A program made the position numbers and the translations under genes. Positions 1-10,700 of a DNA stretch of 64,000 bases are shown here, in pieces (positions within the stretch are counted from its first letter, which is position 1; the number at the start of each line of letters is the position of its first letter). The stretch lies in contig CAJNDT010002002.1 of the NCBI GenBank assembly GCA_905221615.1, positions 558,001-622,000 of the forward strand, written 5' to 3'. This DNA comes from Symbiodinium sp. CCMP2592 (taxonomy: Eukaryota; Sar; Dinophyceae; Suessiales; Symbiodiniaceae). The notes below the pieces were generated by a model that did no database searches, was not told where the DNA came from, and worked only from the letters and a program-made list of their open reading frames with translations.

Positions 1-114
1 CGGTAGTTTAGGGTTCAGAGGTGTAAGGGGTTCTTGTAAGGGATGTAGTAGTTATATTCATGCACCAAGCATTGGAAGATCTATCACTCTGCAAAACCCC
101 TAAACCCTACAGTA

Positions 115-212
115 AACCCCATGAAGTTGAAAACCGGCGCAGGGTTTCCCTTTACATTTCTTCTAAGGATCGAGGCTATTGGGTTTCCAAAAATTGGGGC
201 TTCCAGCCCTGA
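115..212. mobile_element. MITE family H (G-related) copy
   Basis: Carries the H marker AGGATCGAGGCTATTGGG and weak inverted ends. Also seen at 29424-29534 and 51738-51983. Confidence 0.6.
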
Positions 213-277
213 GCTACCAGGTTTTGGGATTTGGGAAGGGGCGATCTCTGAGCTGTGAAGACTCTCTTCACCTTCAG

Positions 278-453
278 CCCAGAGGCTCCACTATCCCTTA
301 AATTAAGGAATCCTTAAATCATCACAGGGATCCCACTATAATTTAGGGTATATTCCTGAATTGAGGAATCCGAAAACCATACCAGGGATCCTACATGATC
401 CTACTATAATTGAGGGTATATTCCTTTAATTAAGGGATATTGGAGTCTCTGGG
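278..453. mobile_element. Family J element, duplicated interior
   Basis: CCCAGAGGCTCC on the left and GGAGTCTCTGGG on the right, with two copies of the central AGGGTATATTCCT unit. Confidence 0.8.
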
Positions 454-890
454 CACCTTCAACCCCGCATCTTTGACCTCAGCCCTAAACCTTTAAACCC
501 CTAACACCCTGAACCAAAGAACCCGGTCCCCCAAACCCCAAACCCAATTATTCTTGTCGCCTGCAAGAGCTGAACCCGAAGCCCTGAATGCGGATTCCTC
601 AACAAGCCTTATCACCCAGGTGACGAAGGCGAATCATGAACATCATGGCAGTAACAGCAATGGTTGGTACTAGTGTATGCGTAATCCAGCATATGTCATT
701 TGCATACATCTCGATCAGAAGCCCTCCATGTTTTTTTAGGGATTTAGGGCTTTGGGATTGGGGTAGCCTCAAAGCGAAGACCCACAAGCCGGGACCCCCT
801 CGGCTGTCGGTTATGTTTAAGAGGGTCCACATAGGTGGTCATCAAAATCCTTATTATAATACGGCACCTTTTGTTTAGGGTGCCCAAAAA

Positions 891-1002
891 CTAGGACCCA
901 GAGTAGGCCCTTATTCCCTTTTTGTAGGGTTCAGGTTCCCTTATAAGCCCCTTTAGACCAAAAAGGGCACCCTTTTTATTCCTAGGTTACTCTTGGGTCT
1001 AG
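891..1002. mobile_element. MITE family A copy 1
   Basis: Inverted ends CTAGGACCCAGAGTA/CTAGACCCAAGAGTA, flanked by the 4-bp duplication AAAA. Confidence 0.9.
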
Positions 1003-1472
1003 AAAAGTTGCTTCTTCAACCCCTTGTCTGAGATACAACTCAGTGCAAAGCTGCCTCGCAGGTTTCGGCCCGCGCATGTCAAGGGCCGTCACTGCTTCTG
1101 TTGTGTGCGGAGCTCGAGTGTCGGGTTCCGGGCTATGGGGGGTTTAGATTACGGGGTTCAAGGGTTTAGGGGTTCAGAGGTTTGGGGGTTAAGGGTTTTG
1201 TGATGTTTCGGGTTCGCGGGTTTAAGGGTTCTGCGGTTTCACCCAACCCTCCACCCCAATTCAGAAGCGTCGTCTTACGTGGAGCTCGCCGAGGTTTGCA
1301 GAGGTTGAGAACCCTAAACCCTAAACCCCACACCCTAAGGGTCCAAGTACCCAATAATCATGTACTCTCCAAAATCCTAGCCTACATAACTACTAATTAA
1401 CCTAACTACTATCATAACCCTAAACCCTAAACCCTAAACCGTGGGTACCTGATTATTGTGTCCTTTGGACCC

Positions 1473-1531
1473 GTAGGGAGAGGCTTTGAAGGAGCGCAAT
1501 GCCCACGCAATCCAGCTCATGGTCTCCTGGG
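1473..1531 (+). CDS. Possible short exon
   Basis: EALKERNAHAIQLMVSW follows GGGAG and precedes GTTTCA, just before a family-K MITE. Helical composition, unknown family. Confidence 0.35.
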
Positions 1532-1573
1532 TTTCAAGCCCCGGGTTCAGTGGAAACTTAGTTCAAGGGTATA

Positions 1574-1684
1574 GTAGAGGGGTCTTAATACTTACCTATT
1601 CTACTACTATTTTTGTGGCTCCTTACTATAATGATAGTATAATGGCCTCGGAAACCCTATTCTAATGATTAAGGCCCCTATATT
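1574..1684. mobile_element. MITE family K copy
   Basis: Left TAGAGGGGTCTTAATACTTA, right ATGATTAAGGCCCCTATATT. Confidence 0.85.
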
Positions 1685-1960
1685 AGGGTTTGGTTCAGGG
1701 TTCAGGGTTCGGGGTCTGGGGAGTTCCATATTCAAGGGTTGTAGGTTTTGGGTCCTTAGGGTTTGGGTGTATATGTAATCTTGGGGCCGCAATCCTTGAC
1801 TCACTGATGTTGCCGGGTCGTCCCTAGATAACCCTAGTAGAACAATATGCCACAAAGCTCTATTCAAATTATGAAGGCTTTACATCTGAGGCTTGGAAGC
1901 TTAGGGCTTGCCTGAACCCTAAACAACCTACCTTTTTTAGACTTACATAACCTGGGTTTG

Positions 1961-2062
1961 GAGGGCCATACTTGAGTACTTTTTTTGGTACCTGTTACTT
2001 AAAGGAACCATTATGAAATAAAAGTCTATACTTTTTCTCCTTCGTTACTTCAAAATCCAGAT
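1961..2062. mobile_element. Family L element
   Basis: CCATACTTGAGTACTTTTTT through GTTACTTCAAAATCCAG. Compare 16819-16915 and 59432-59543. Confidence 0.75.
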
Positions 2063-2442
2063 AAGGAGTGCATAATCAGGAACCCTAACGGTATGTTATG
2101 AGGCTTCAGGTATCCTTTAACGCTGAAGGGGGTCAGCTTGAGGGCTCAATCCTATGCTTCAGGGTCTGTATGCAGGGGCCTGCATGCTTAGAACGGGGCT
2201 CCTTTAAAGGGTTCCTTAGACGGGATCCATAGAAGGTTTCTGTAGTAAAGGCTAAGGGGCCTTACTTCATAATTAGAGTTGGGTGTGGTGCTATCTCATA
2301 CTGTTATCGCAAAAGAAACCCTAAACCCTACTGTTATCGTAAAAGAAACCGCAGGCGTGACATTAGTAGTTACGCAGGTCTTTTTTATTAGGGAGGTAGG
2401 GCTCAGGGCTTAGAGTTTAGGGAAAGCTTAGGGTGTAGGGTT

Positions 2443-2636
2443 TGCAAGAACTCTCGAAGTTCTTAGTGCTTCAAGCCGTGAAGTGTCAGGCATTCGCAGC
2501 CTTGAGTGATCAAAAGAAGGGCGCCCGCTGCAGTCTCCTAACCCTCGTTCGCCAGGGCCATTCGACTGAGCGTTGCCATAGTCTGCTGTCATTCTGTCGC
2601 TTGATCGGGGAAGCACCAGCAAGCCGGGGGCTTGCA
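2443..2636 (+). repeat. 5' LTR of the copia element
   Basis: This 194-bp LTR has short inverted ends TGCAAG/CTTGCA instead of the usual TG..CA alone. It is identical to 10878-11071. It should hold the promoter and transcription start, but I recognise no TATA box. Confidence 0.95.
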
Positions 2637-2650
2637 TGGTAGCGGAGCCC
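2637..2650 (+). other. Primer-binding site (initiator tRNA-Met type)
   Basis: TGGTAGCGGAGC starts directly after the 5' LTR. It resembles the plant copia site TGGTATCAGAGC, which pairs with the 3' end of initiator tRNA-Met. Confidence 0.8.
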
Positions 2651-2712
2651 TGAGGGGCTCGTGATTCCAGGGACCTATTCTGCTCGACGGTCCGCTACCC
2701 TCGAGCAGCACG

Positions 2713-4578
2713 ATGAGCACCGGTGATGCTGGTGCCCCGAAGGCAAAGATACCCACCTGGGATGGCGCGTCGGAAACCTTCCAGACTTATCAAGAGTCAG
2801 CGAGACTCTTCGAGCAGACGGTGGAGTACAAGAAACGATACCTCTGCGGACCTCAGCTTCAAGGAGCTTTGGAAGGAGCGGCGAAGCGCTTTGTGGTTGG
2901 GAAGCCACCCGACTGGCTTTCTTTTCCAGGTGGAGTGGAGAGTTTGCTGGAGCATTTGCGACAATGCCTTGGCAAGCCCCAGATGCCGGAGTTGACAGAG
3001 CTGCTAGGGAAATACTTCCGTGGATCGAAGCGCCGATCTGGAGAAACGATGAATGAATATATTTCCCGCAAGTGCGAAGTGTATGTTCGCGCTCAGCAAG
3101 CTATGGGACGTGTGAGGCCATACCATGACAACTTCCCTCGCGGCGGTCACTACCTGGGCCCAAGTCCTTGGGAGCGACAAGGTCGCCGCCTGAGCACTGG
3201 CTCCTGGGTGAGCAATACGGCCGAGACGCAGGATGATGAGGATGGAGATGTGCCACCCGTCCAGGCAGCAGCACCTACAGCATCAGATGCGAGCACTACC
3301 GAGGACCGCCGTTCTGATTGGGACGGCTCCAGCTGGTGGTCCAGAAATCAGTGGAACTGGTATGGATCCTCGTGGTCCAGCTACTCGGACTATGGCTCGC
3401 AGTGGAATGCTTGGCAACCAGCCCGACAACAGTCCAACTCCAGTCTGCCTGACCTCGTGCCAGAGTTCATTCAAGCATGGCTTCTCTTGAATGATGCCAA
3501 TCTGGAGGCAGGGGAAAGGAACATGATCCTGACAGCAGTCCAGGGCGATTTGACTCTCCAAAGGATCGCCCAAGAACTGCGCAACCAGTTTCCAGAGAAT
3601 GAGCTTCGTCGGAAGGAGCCTCGGAAACAACAAGGGTACTGGGGTGAAGATCAAGACCTCACCGACGAGGACGAGAAGCCCAACACCGAGGTCAACTTCG
3701 AGGCAGCGGAAGAGCTCAACGAGGAGGGCTACGCCGTGTGGAGCGAGGCCGAAGGCGAGGTACAGAGTGCCCTCGCTGCTATGTTTCAGGCAAAGCGCAC
3801 TTTGCGCAGTGCTCGTGAAAAACAGAAGCAAGTCCGCTTGAACAGACAGTACTACCAGGGTAATGGAGGTCGCGGCTCCCAGTCTTCCCGGAATGATGAT
3901 CACATCACCTGCCTACGCTGTGGCGAGGTAGGTCACCGGGCCGCCACTTGTCCAGCGGCCAAACCACGGGCGGATCCACCAGCGGGGAAGCAGATGGCTC
4001 CCTTCGTGTGCTATGCGGAAGACTACTACGCCGAAGAAGCCCTCCATGCGGAAGCCGATCCACTACCAAAGGCCACCACCGCGGAAGCGGTAGAGCAAGG
4101 CAAGGCTGTGGTAGACTGCGGTGCCACTCGCAGTCTTGGTTCCGTCTACGCCTTGGAAAAGGTGATGCAGCTGAGCAAGGTGCCCGGAAGCCGAGTGGAC
4201 ACCGAGAACCAGCCAGTGTTTGGGTTTGGCAACTCCACCGAGGATCGATGTGTCAGCACGTTGCATCTGCAGCTCACTGCCGGAGGACGACCTGGCACTT
4301 TGCAGATACATGCACTTGATCGTGGAGCGGCTCCAATCCTTCTGAGCGTCGCCACATTGAAGGCTCTCAAGGCCGTCCTTGATTTTTCAGACGGCACGAT
4401 GGTCCTGAGGGGCCTGGATGCAAGTCAAGTTTTGCAGCTGGAAGAATCTAGCACGGGACATCTCCTTCTGTCCCTGACTGAGGATTTGCTTTCTAAGGCA
4501 ATGCCTACGCATTCGCCCGTTCCAGGGTTGAGGGATTATGTGAAGACGGCAAAGCAGGCCAACCCTCCACCTGAGTAG
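2713..4578 (+). CDS. Gag and aspartic protease polyprotein (ORF1)
   Basis: This 621-residue ORF is the structural protein of the retrotransposon plus its maturation protease. It starts at the first ATG, 76 bases past the LTR. A capsid-like helical N-terminal half is followed by a Trp/Ser/Tyr-rich stretch (about residues 205-240), an acidic segment, one CCHC zinc knuckle with C400, C403, H408 and C413, and a retropepsin-like site DCGAT at 468-472 (usual form DSGAT/DTGA). A hydrophobic stretch near residues 535-555 fits the second half of the protease fold. It ends at a TAG at 4576-4578. The downstream pol frame is in the same phase and has no other stop, so the TAG may be read through. The ILLS segment that follows supports a real protease domain. 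Confidence 0.9.
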   Translation: MSTGDAGAPKAKIPTWDGASETFQTYQESARLFEQTVEYKKRYLCGPQLQGALEGAAKRFVVGKPPDWLSFPGGVESLLEHLRQCLGKPQMPELTELLGKYFRGSKRRSGETMNEYISRKCEVYVRAQQAMGRVRPYHDNFPRGGHYLGPSPWERQGRRLSTGSWVSNTAETQDDEDGDVPPVQAAAPTASDASTTEDRRSDWDGSSWWSRNQWNWYGSSWSSYSDYGSQWNAWQPARQQSNSSLPDLVPEFIQAWLLLNDANLEAGERNMILTAVQGDLTLQRIAQELRNQFPENELRRKEPRKQQGYWGEDQDLTDEDEKPNTEVNFEAAEELNEEGYAVWSEAEGEVQSALAAMFQAKRTLRSAREKQKQVRLNRQYYQGNGGRGSQSSRNDDHITCLRCGEVGHRAATCPAAKPRADPPAGKQMAPFVCYAEDYYAEEALHAEADPLPKATTAEAVEQGKAVVDCGATRSLGSVYALEKVMQLSKVPGSRVDTENQPVFGFGNSTEDRCVSTLHLQLTAGGRPGTLQIHALDRGAAPILLSVATLKALKAVLDFSDGTMVLRGLDASQVLQLEESSTGHLLLSLTEDLLSKAMPTHSPVPGLRDYVKTAKQANPPPE

Positions 4579-4752
4579 GGACAACTCCTTTCCCCATCGC
4601 GTCCTGACGAGAAGGGAAAGGGCCAATGTAGAGTTTCAGGACAGGGTTTAGCCACAACTGAATCGAGTTGTGTTGTTGATGCTAATGGTTTTTCGGCTCC
4701 CGGAAGTCATTGTACTAACTGTCGTAATGATGATGAAGATGATGGAGCGTGG

Positions 4753-7700
4753 ATGTTAGTGACTCCTGATGCACCGCACCTTGCAGTGTCAGATCAATCG
4801 AATCAGTCGCATGCACAACAGCCGGCAGTGAAGTCCGTCCACACCTCAGCCGTTGTCAACCCGAGTTGTGCTTCAGCGCCTTCCATATCCTCCTTGCCAT
4901 CGCCTTTGGTGACTCAACATGTCGGACCTCAAGCGCGCTCAGCTCTTGGAGGCCCTACGAGAGGCCGGGGAGGAACCGCCCAAGGCCTGGACGAATGTGG
5001 AACTTCGGGTGAGGTTGTCCGAAGTCCTTGGAGAAGATCTGAGCAAGACCAGCCGTCAGTTGAAACTGACCACCAGCGACATATCCGAGTACCACGAGCT
5101 CATGAAGGAGATGAAGCAGGCTGCCAACAAGCGGAAGGCCGACCTCCTCAACTTCGTGACGCAGCGCCTGGGGCTGACCAATGTGGACAGCTTCACCGTG
5201 GAACGCCTGAAGATGGCATCGGTGCAGAAGATTCTCGAGGTGACCACACCTCATGCCACCGATCCGGTGGGCTTTGGCAAGCACGCGGCCAAGACCTACC
5301 AAGAGACCTTGAAGATCGACTACCAGTACTGCACTTGGGTACAGGAAACCGCCAAGACCGAGGAGTGCAACATGAGGTTGATCCGCTTCGCCAAGTGGCT
5401 CGACGTCCAGGACAAGACCGAGATGATCCCGGTCCACCAGGAGGAGACGAAGAAACCCTTGAAGGTGGCCTCGTGGACGAGGGGCTACCGCAAGGACAAG
5501 CCCGAGCCTCCGGGCAGTGCGTCACCGAAGACTACACCTCGCGAGTCCACCGCCAGCAGTTCGTCCGGTTTGGAGAGCAAAATGGAAGCGATGATGAACA
5601 TGATGCAGAAGCTTCAGGCCGAAGTGGCGGACATCAAGGACGAGAAGCTTCCCCGCAAGAAGGTGGGCACGAAGGCACGCGACTACCACGAAGAGGCCGA
5701 AGCAGTCAACCCGAGTGTGAACGGCCATGTCGACACGGAGCTGTAGACACGGACAGCGCAGCTTCTGAGGCAGAAGACAGTATGAGTCCCAGCCCAAGCA
5801 ATCAACGAGGTCCAAAGCTCAGTGCTTCACAGCAGCTCAGTGCTAAGTTGTCCATAGGAAAGGCCCGACACTTAGAGGACACGGCCTGGTCTGTTGTGCC
5901 CGACCTGTTTGAGGGTTTAGTGAAGCATAGACGAACGGACCTCATGGAGATTGCCAGTGGCCCGGACAGCTTGTTGTCGCAACAGATCCAGGAGCTTGCG
6001 GGATCTACGGAAGCGGCCACTCAATGCTCTGTGTATAATGGTTGCGAACTCACGAATGATAGTGGGGTGCGATTGATACTACAGCGCCTGGAGCTGGAGC
6101 GACCAGCTCATGTGTGGATTAGGCCTCCCTCAGGACCCTACTCTCCCCTTCAGCATAACAACGCCCAAAGCCCTGAACAGAAACAGGAGTTGCAGGTGAA
6201 GCGGGAACAAGCTATGCGAGCCTACGTAGGAGCGTGTATTGTGTTTCGAGCATGTTTGAACCAGGGAGTGCACGTGAGTTTGGAACTGGCCGAGCGCTGT
6301 CAAGCTTGGCGACTTCCCATTCTGAATCAACTTCGGGACCAGTGTTCTCTGTATCAAGCGGTGTGCAAGGGTTGTAGAGTGAATCTTCGTGATCGTAAGG
6401 GAGTGTTGATGCAGAAAGGATGGAAAATCCTCACGACCCACCGTAGACTGGCGGAAATCCTGAACCTTCCCTGTAGGTGCCCCCAAAGCTTCAAACACGG
6501 CCAGTGTACGGGCAGTGACGCTGCCAAAAGCGAGCTTTACACCAAGGAGTTCGTGCAGAAGGTTGCAAAAGGAATCCTTCAGGAATTCGATCATGTGAAT
6601 CTGCTTCAGGAAGCCAAGGGCCCGGGAAGTCCCGGGTTGCCTCAGGACTTCGGTTTGGGTTGTAGGTGTCAGTGTAAAGAGGTTTCTCTTCCCCAAAGGC
6701 CCCGTAAATGCGCGACGTGTTTGATGGAGGTTCCAGACAGCTCGAGCGAGGGTTTTTGGCTAAGGCAGGTGGAAGAACAGGACTTGAGACTGGATTCTGA
6801 CAGGGAAGCGGGTTTTGCGGTTGATTGTTGCGAGGTTGAGGGCTTTGCGGATCAGGCCATTCAGAAACAGGACTTCTCCCATGACACGTGTGAACAACTT
6901 CTTGACCTGTTACCATGTAGATTGCACGAAGGCCACCGAGGTATGTTGGATGCGCAGTCCCAACAGTATCTGATCTTTGGCGCCTACTCCCATGGTAACC
7001 ACTATGGTCTGACTAAGAGGTCCCAAAAATACCCCAAAATGATTAAGTACCTTCTGTCGTACATGCGTCACTGGAGTCCCGAACCACTGCAAGCTACGTC
7101 CTTGGTTGTGAACTTCAACGGTAAGTGTCCTTTGCACAAAGACCAACATAATGATGCGTCGTACCCGAATGCGGTGGTAGGGCTAGGAACGTACCAGGGA
7201 GGTGAGCTCTGGGTAGCCCGTGAAAGCCCAACAGAAGGGGAAAGGGGCGCCTTGACAAAGGCGCTACCCAACGGCCAGCAAGCGGCTGGCGATCTCTACG
7301 ACATCTACCGAACCGTCCAGCGATTCTCTCCCAAGGTGTGGCATGGGCCGCAAGCGTGGACAGGGCGTAGAATAGTTGTGGGTACGTACGTGACTAGAGG
7401 CCACCGTCAGTTGTCAGAGGCCCAGCGTAAGGAGTTGCAAGGTTTGGGTTTTCAGATTCCGAGAGATTCGGGAAGCGATGAGCATCAGGCCTACGCCGTT
7501 CAGGGTTTGCGACTAGGTCCCCATAGTCCCCCAATGAGCCCAGAACAAATCAAGAAACAGCTGTACAAACTTCACGCCGCAACGGGGCATGGAAGTACTC
7601 GAAGTCTTGTGAACATGCTTAGGAAGCGGAATGTGAGTGCGGAGGTTCTTAAGCTGGCGGAGGAGTTTCAGTGTTCTGCTTGTGCCGAACGACGTAGGAT

Positions 7701-10700
7701 ACAGCCTCGCCACTTAGCTTCGTTGGAGGCCCTGCCCCCCAAACTTCATACCATCTCCACGGATATAGGCCATTGGACTCATCCTCAGACTGGAGAAATC
7801 GTGCAGTTCATGCTGATTATCGATGAAGGCAGTAGGTTCCGAACTGCTCGCATCCTCTCCCGCGGTTCGAAGAAACAGCCCAACGCCAGTTCGTGCATTC
7901 ACTATCTTCGAGAGGGTTGGGCCCAGTACTTTGGAATGCCAAGGGCTCTGAGATTGGATGCTGCCGGTGCATTTGTGAGTCAACAACTAGTGGAATTCTG
8001 CGATCAAGAGGGAATCTTCTTGGACAACATACCTGCTGATGGACATTGGCAGATTGGGGTTTGCGAACAGGCGATTCAGGGAGTGAAGGAAGTCATGGAT
8101 AAAATCTGTAGCACGCAGGACCAAGTGACATCCGAAACGGCCTTGGCCCACGCCATCACAACCTTTAATGCTCGAGAACAGGTGCGAGGTTTCTCTCCCA
8201 TTCAGCATGTGTTTGGTCGCAGCCCAGACATCACTGGTAGGCTCCTGCAGACTGCTGGAAGCATTCCTGATGAATTGGTGATAGAGAGCGCGACTGAAGA
8301 ACTGGAAGCCTCCGCTAGGTTACGGGCTGAGGCAGAGAAGGCTCATGCAGAATGGCACGCAGCACAACGGATTTCAAGAGCAAAGAACTCTCGAGCCCGT
8401 CCACGGGCCAGTTACCAAGCTGGCGATTTGATCTACTTCTGGCGTACCCAGGAGTCTGGACAGGGAAGAAGGTCCCCAGGGACCAAACATGGCCGGTTCC
8501 TAGGCCCTGCCAGGGTTCTGGCCGTGGAATCCAAACGAGATGAAGACGGCAGCCATCGCGCCGGCAGCACGGTGTGGTGTGTACGCGGCCGTAATCTGAT
8601 CAAATGTTGCGTGGAGCAGCTACGGCATGCATCGGAGCGAGAGCAATTGTTGGAATCTTTGGCAGCGCCACATGGGCATGACCCCACTCCTTGGACGTTC
8701 ACGCGAGTTGCTGAAGAGATAGGAGGCAACCAATTTCAAGATGTGTCTCAGGAAGTACCGTCGGCAATGGAGTGGGAACGAGCTCAGGATGTGTTGCAAG
8801 AAGCGCCTCCTCCTCGGTTCCGGTTTCGAGGAAAGAGGGCTCAACCAGAGCCAGCTGAGGTTCTCACTGACGCAGACCCTCCCGAGCCCGCCAGTGGTTC
8901 GCGAGGACCTGTGGCCCGAACTTCCACGCCGCCCATGGCCACTTGGACGGATGCTGTTGAGGAGAGATGGTATCAGAAGGTGCCAGAGACGTCATGGTAT
9001 GCCCAAGACAGTGCGTTTTGGACAGATCAAACTGCCGCCGTGGAGGTAAGCATTGACATGCCAACCAGCAAGCAAGGATGGACGAAGGCAAACCGATGCC
9101 TCAAATCCTACTTTGTTGGTGCCTTAAAGCGACGCGCCGCGGAAGTGTCAGAACGCCACTTGAACCCGGAGGAGCTACAGCGATTCAGGGATGCCAAACA
9201 AGTGGAAGTGAACAACTTCATCGCCTCCAACGCCTTCGAGAGCTTGCCGGAACATCTGGCCCCGAGCAAGGAACAGGCAGTCAACATGCGCTGGCTGCTG
9301 ACGTGGAAAGTTAAAGAAGACGGTAGCAGGAAACCCAAAGCCCGGGCGGTGCTTTTGGGGTACCAAGACCCCTCGTACGCTCACAGAAGCACAACAGCTC
9401 CGGTGATGACCAGGACTTCACGCCAGTTATTTCTGCAAGCAGCCGCCAATCACTCATGGCGAGTCTTCAAGGGCGACGTCACGGGAGCTTTTCTGCAAGG
9501 ACGAGAGTACCCAGACAACCTCTTCTGCATTCCTTGTCCAGAGATTTGTGAAGCGATGCAAATTCCAGTTGGATCCATTACCAAGCTCCGAAGAGCTTGT
9601 TACGGCTTGGTGGACGCGCCTTTGGAATGGTATCGTACCATTTCCGAATACTTCGCCGAGCTGGGCTTAGTGCGCCTTTGGTCAGACGCTTGCATGTGGG
9701 CCTGGCGCGTGAATGGACAGCTTCGAGGCCTCATAACGGGCCACGTGGATGATTTCCTGTTCGCTGGAGCAGACGACGATCCTGAGTGGCAAGCCATCCT
9801 TCAGAAAATCAAGGAACGGTTCAAATGGGGCGATTGGGAACAAGACGACTTCATTCAATGCGGTGTTCGTATACAGCAGACCAGCCAAGGTTTCCAGTTG
9901 TCACAGGCCCGCTACGTGGAGGACATTCCCGAAATACCGTTGAATCATTCCCGTAGGAAAGACCGCAACCAGCCAACCACTGCTTGGGAGAAAACAAAAC
10001 TTCGTGCATTGCTCGGTGCAGTCTCTTGGCACGCGCAACAAGTTGCGCCCCACTTTGCCGCTGAGGTGAGCTTGTTGCTGTCAGATGTAAATGAGAGCAC
10101 AGTGGCCACTCTACTACAGGCAAACCAGCTGTTGCAGAGTGCTAAGGCGAGGAAGGGGCATCAGATGCTCATTCATGCTTTTAATCCTGAGGTTGAGCTT
10201 GGGTGTTACGCTTGGGTGGATGCCGCAAACGAGAACCGCCGCGATGGCGGAAGCACTCAGGGAATCTTCATCGGACTGGCACCGGCCAGTCTACTGAAAG
10301 GCGAAGTGGGGCAAGTTTCGCCCATCTCCTGGCAGTCCCATAAGATTGACCGGGTGTGTAGAAGCCCCGGTGCTGCTGAAGTGCAGGCGGCTGTGAATGG
10401 CGAGGACCAGCTGTACTACGTGCGCTTCCAATGGAGCGAAATGCTTCATGGATGCGTACACACTAAGGACCCAGACAGCGCAGTGACTAAGGTGTTGGGA
10501 TGCGTCATAACCGATTCGCGGAACGTGTATGACAAGCTACAAACAGAAGTCCTCTCGATCAAAGGAGCGGAGAAGAAGGCCAATATCGAGTTGCTCAGCA
10601 TTAAGGAGGCCCAGGCCAAGACGCAGGTGATCATTCGATGGGTACATTCCGAAGCCCAACTAGGCAATTCGCTTACCAAGCATAATGCCAACAAAGAGCT

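Larger units (their letters stand above)
1..2442. other. Repeat-rich region left of the retrotransposon
   Basis: Holds MITEs (115-212, 278-453, 891-1002, 1574-1684, 1961-2062), many degenerate TTTAGGG-type repeats, and the possible exon at 1473. No other gene seen. Confidence 0.7.

Noticed and set aside
3283-3903. 206-codon minus-strand frame under gag, and similar antisense frames under pol
   Set aside because: Shadows of GC-ending codons in the retrotransposon genes, with no motif of their own.
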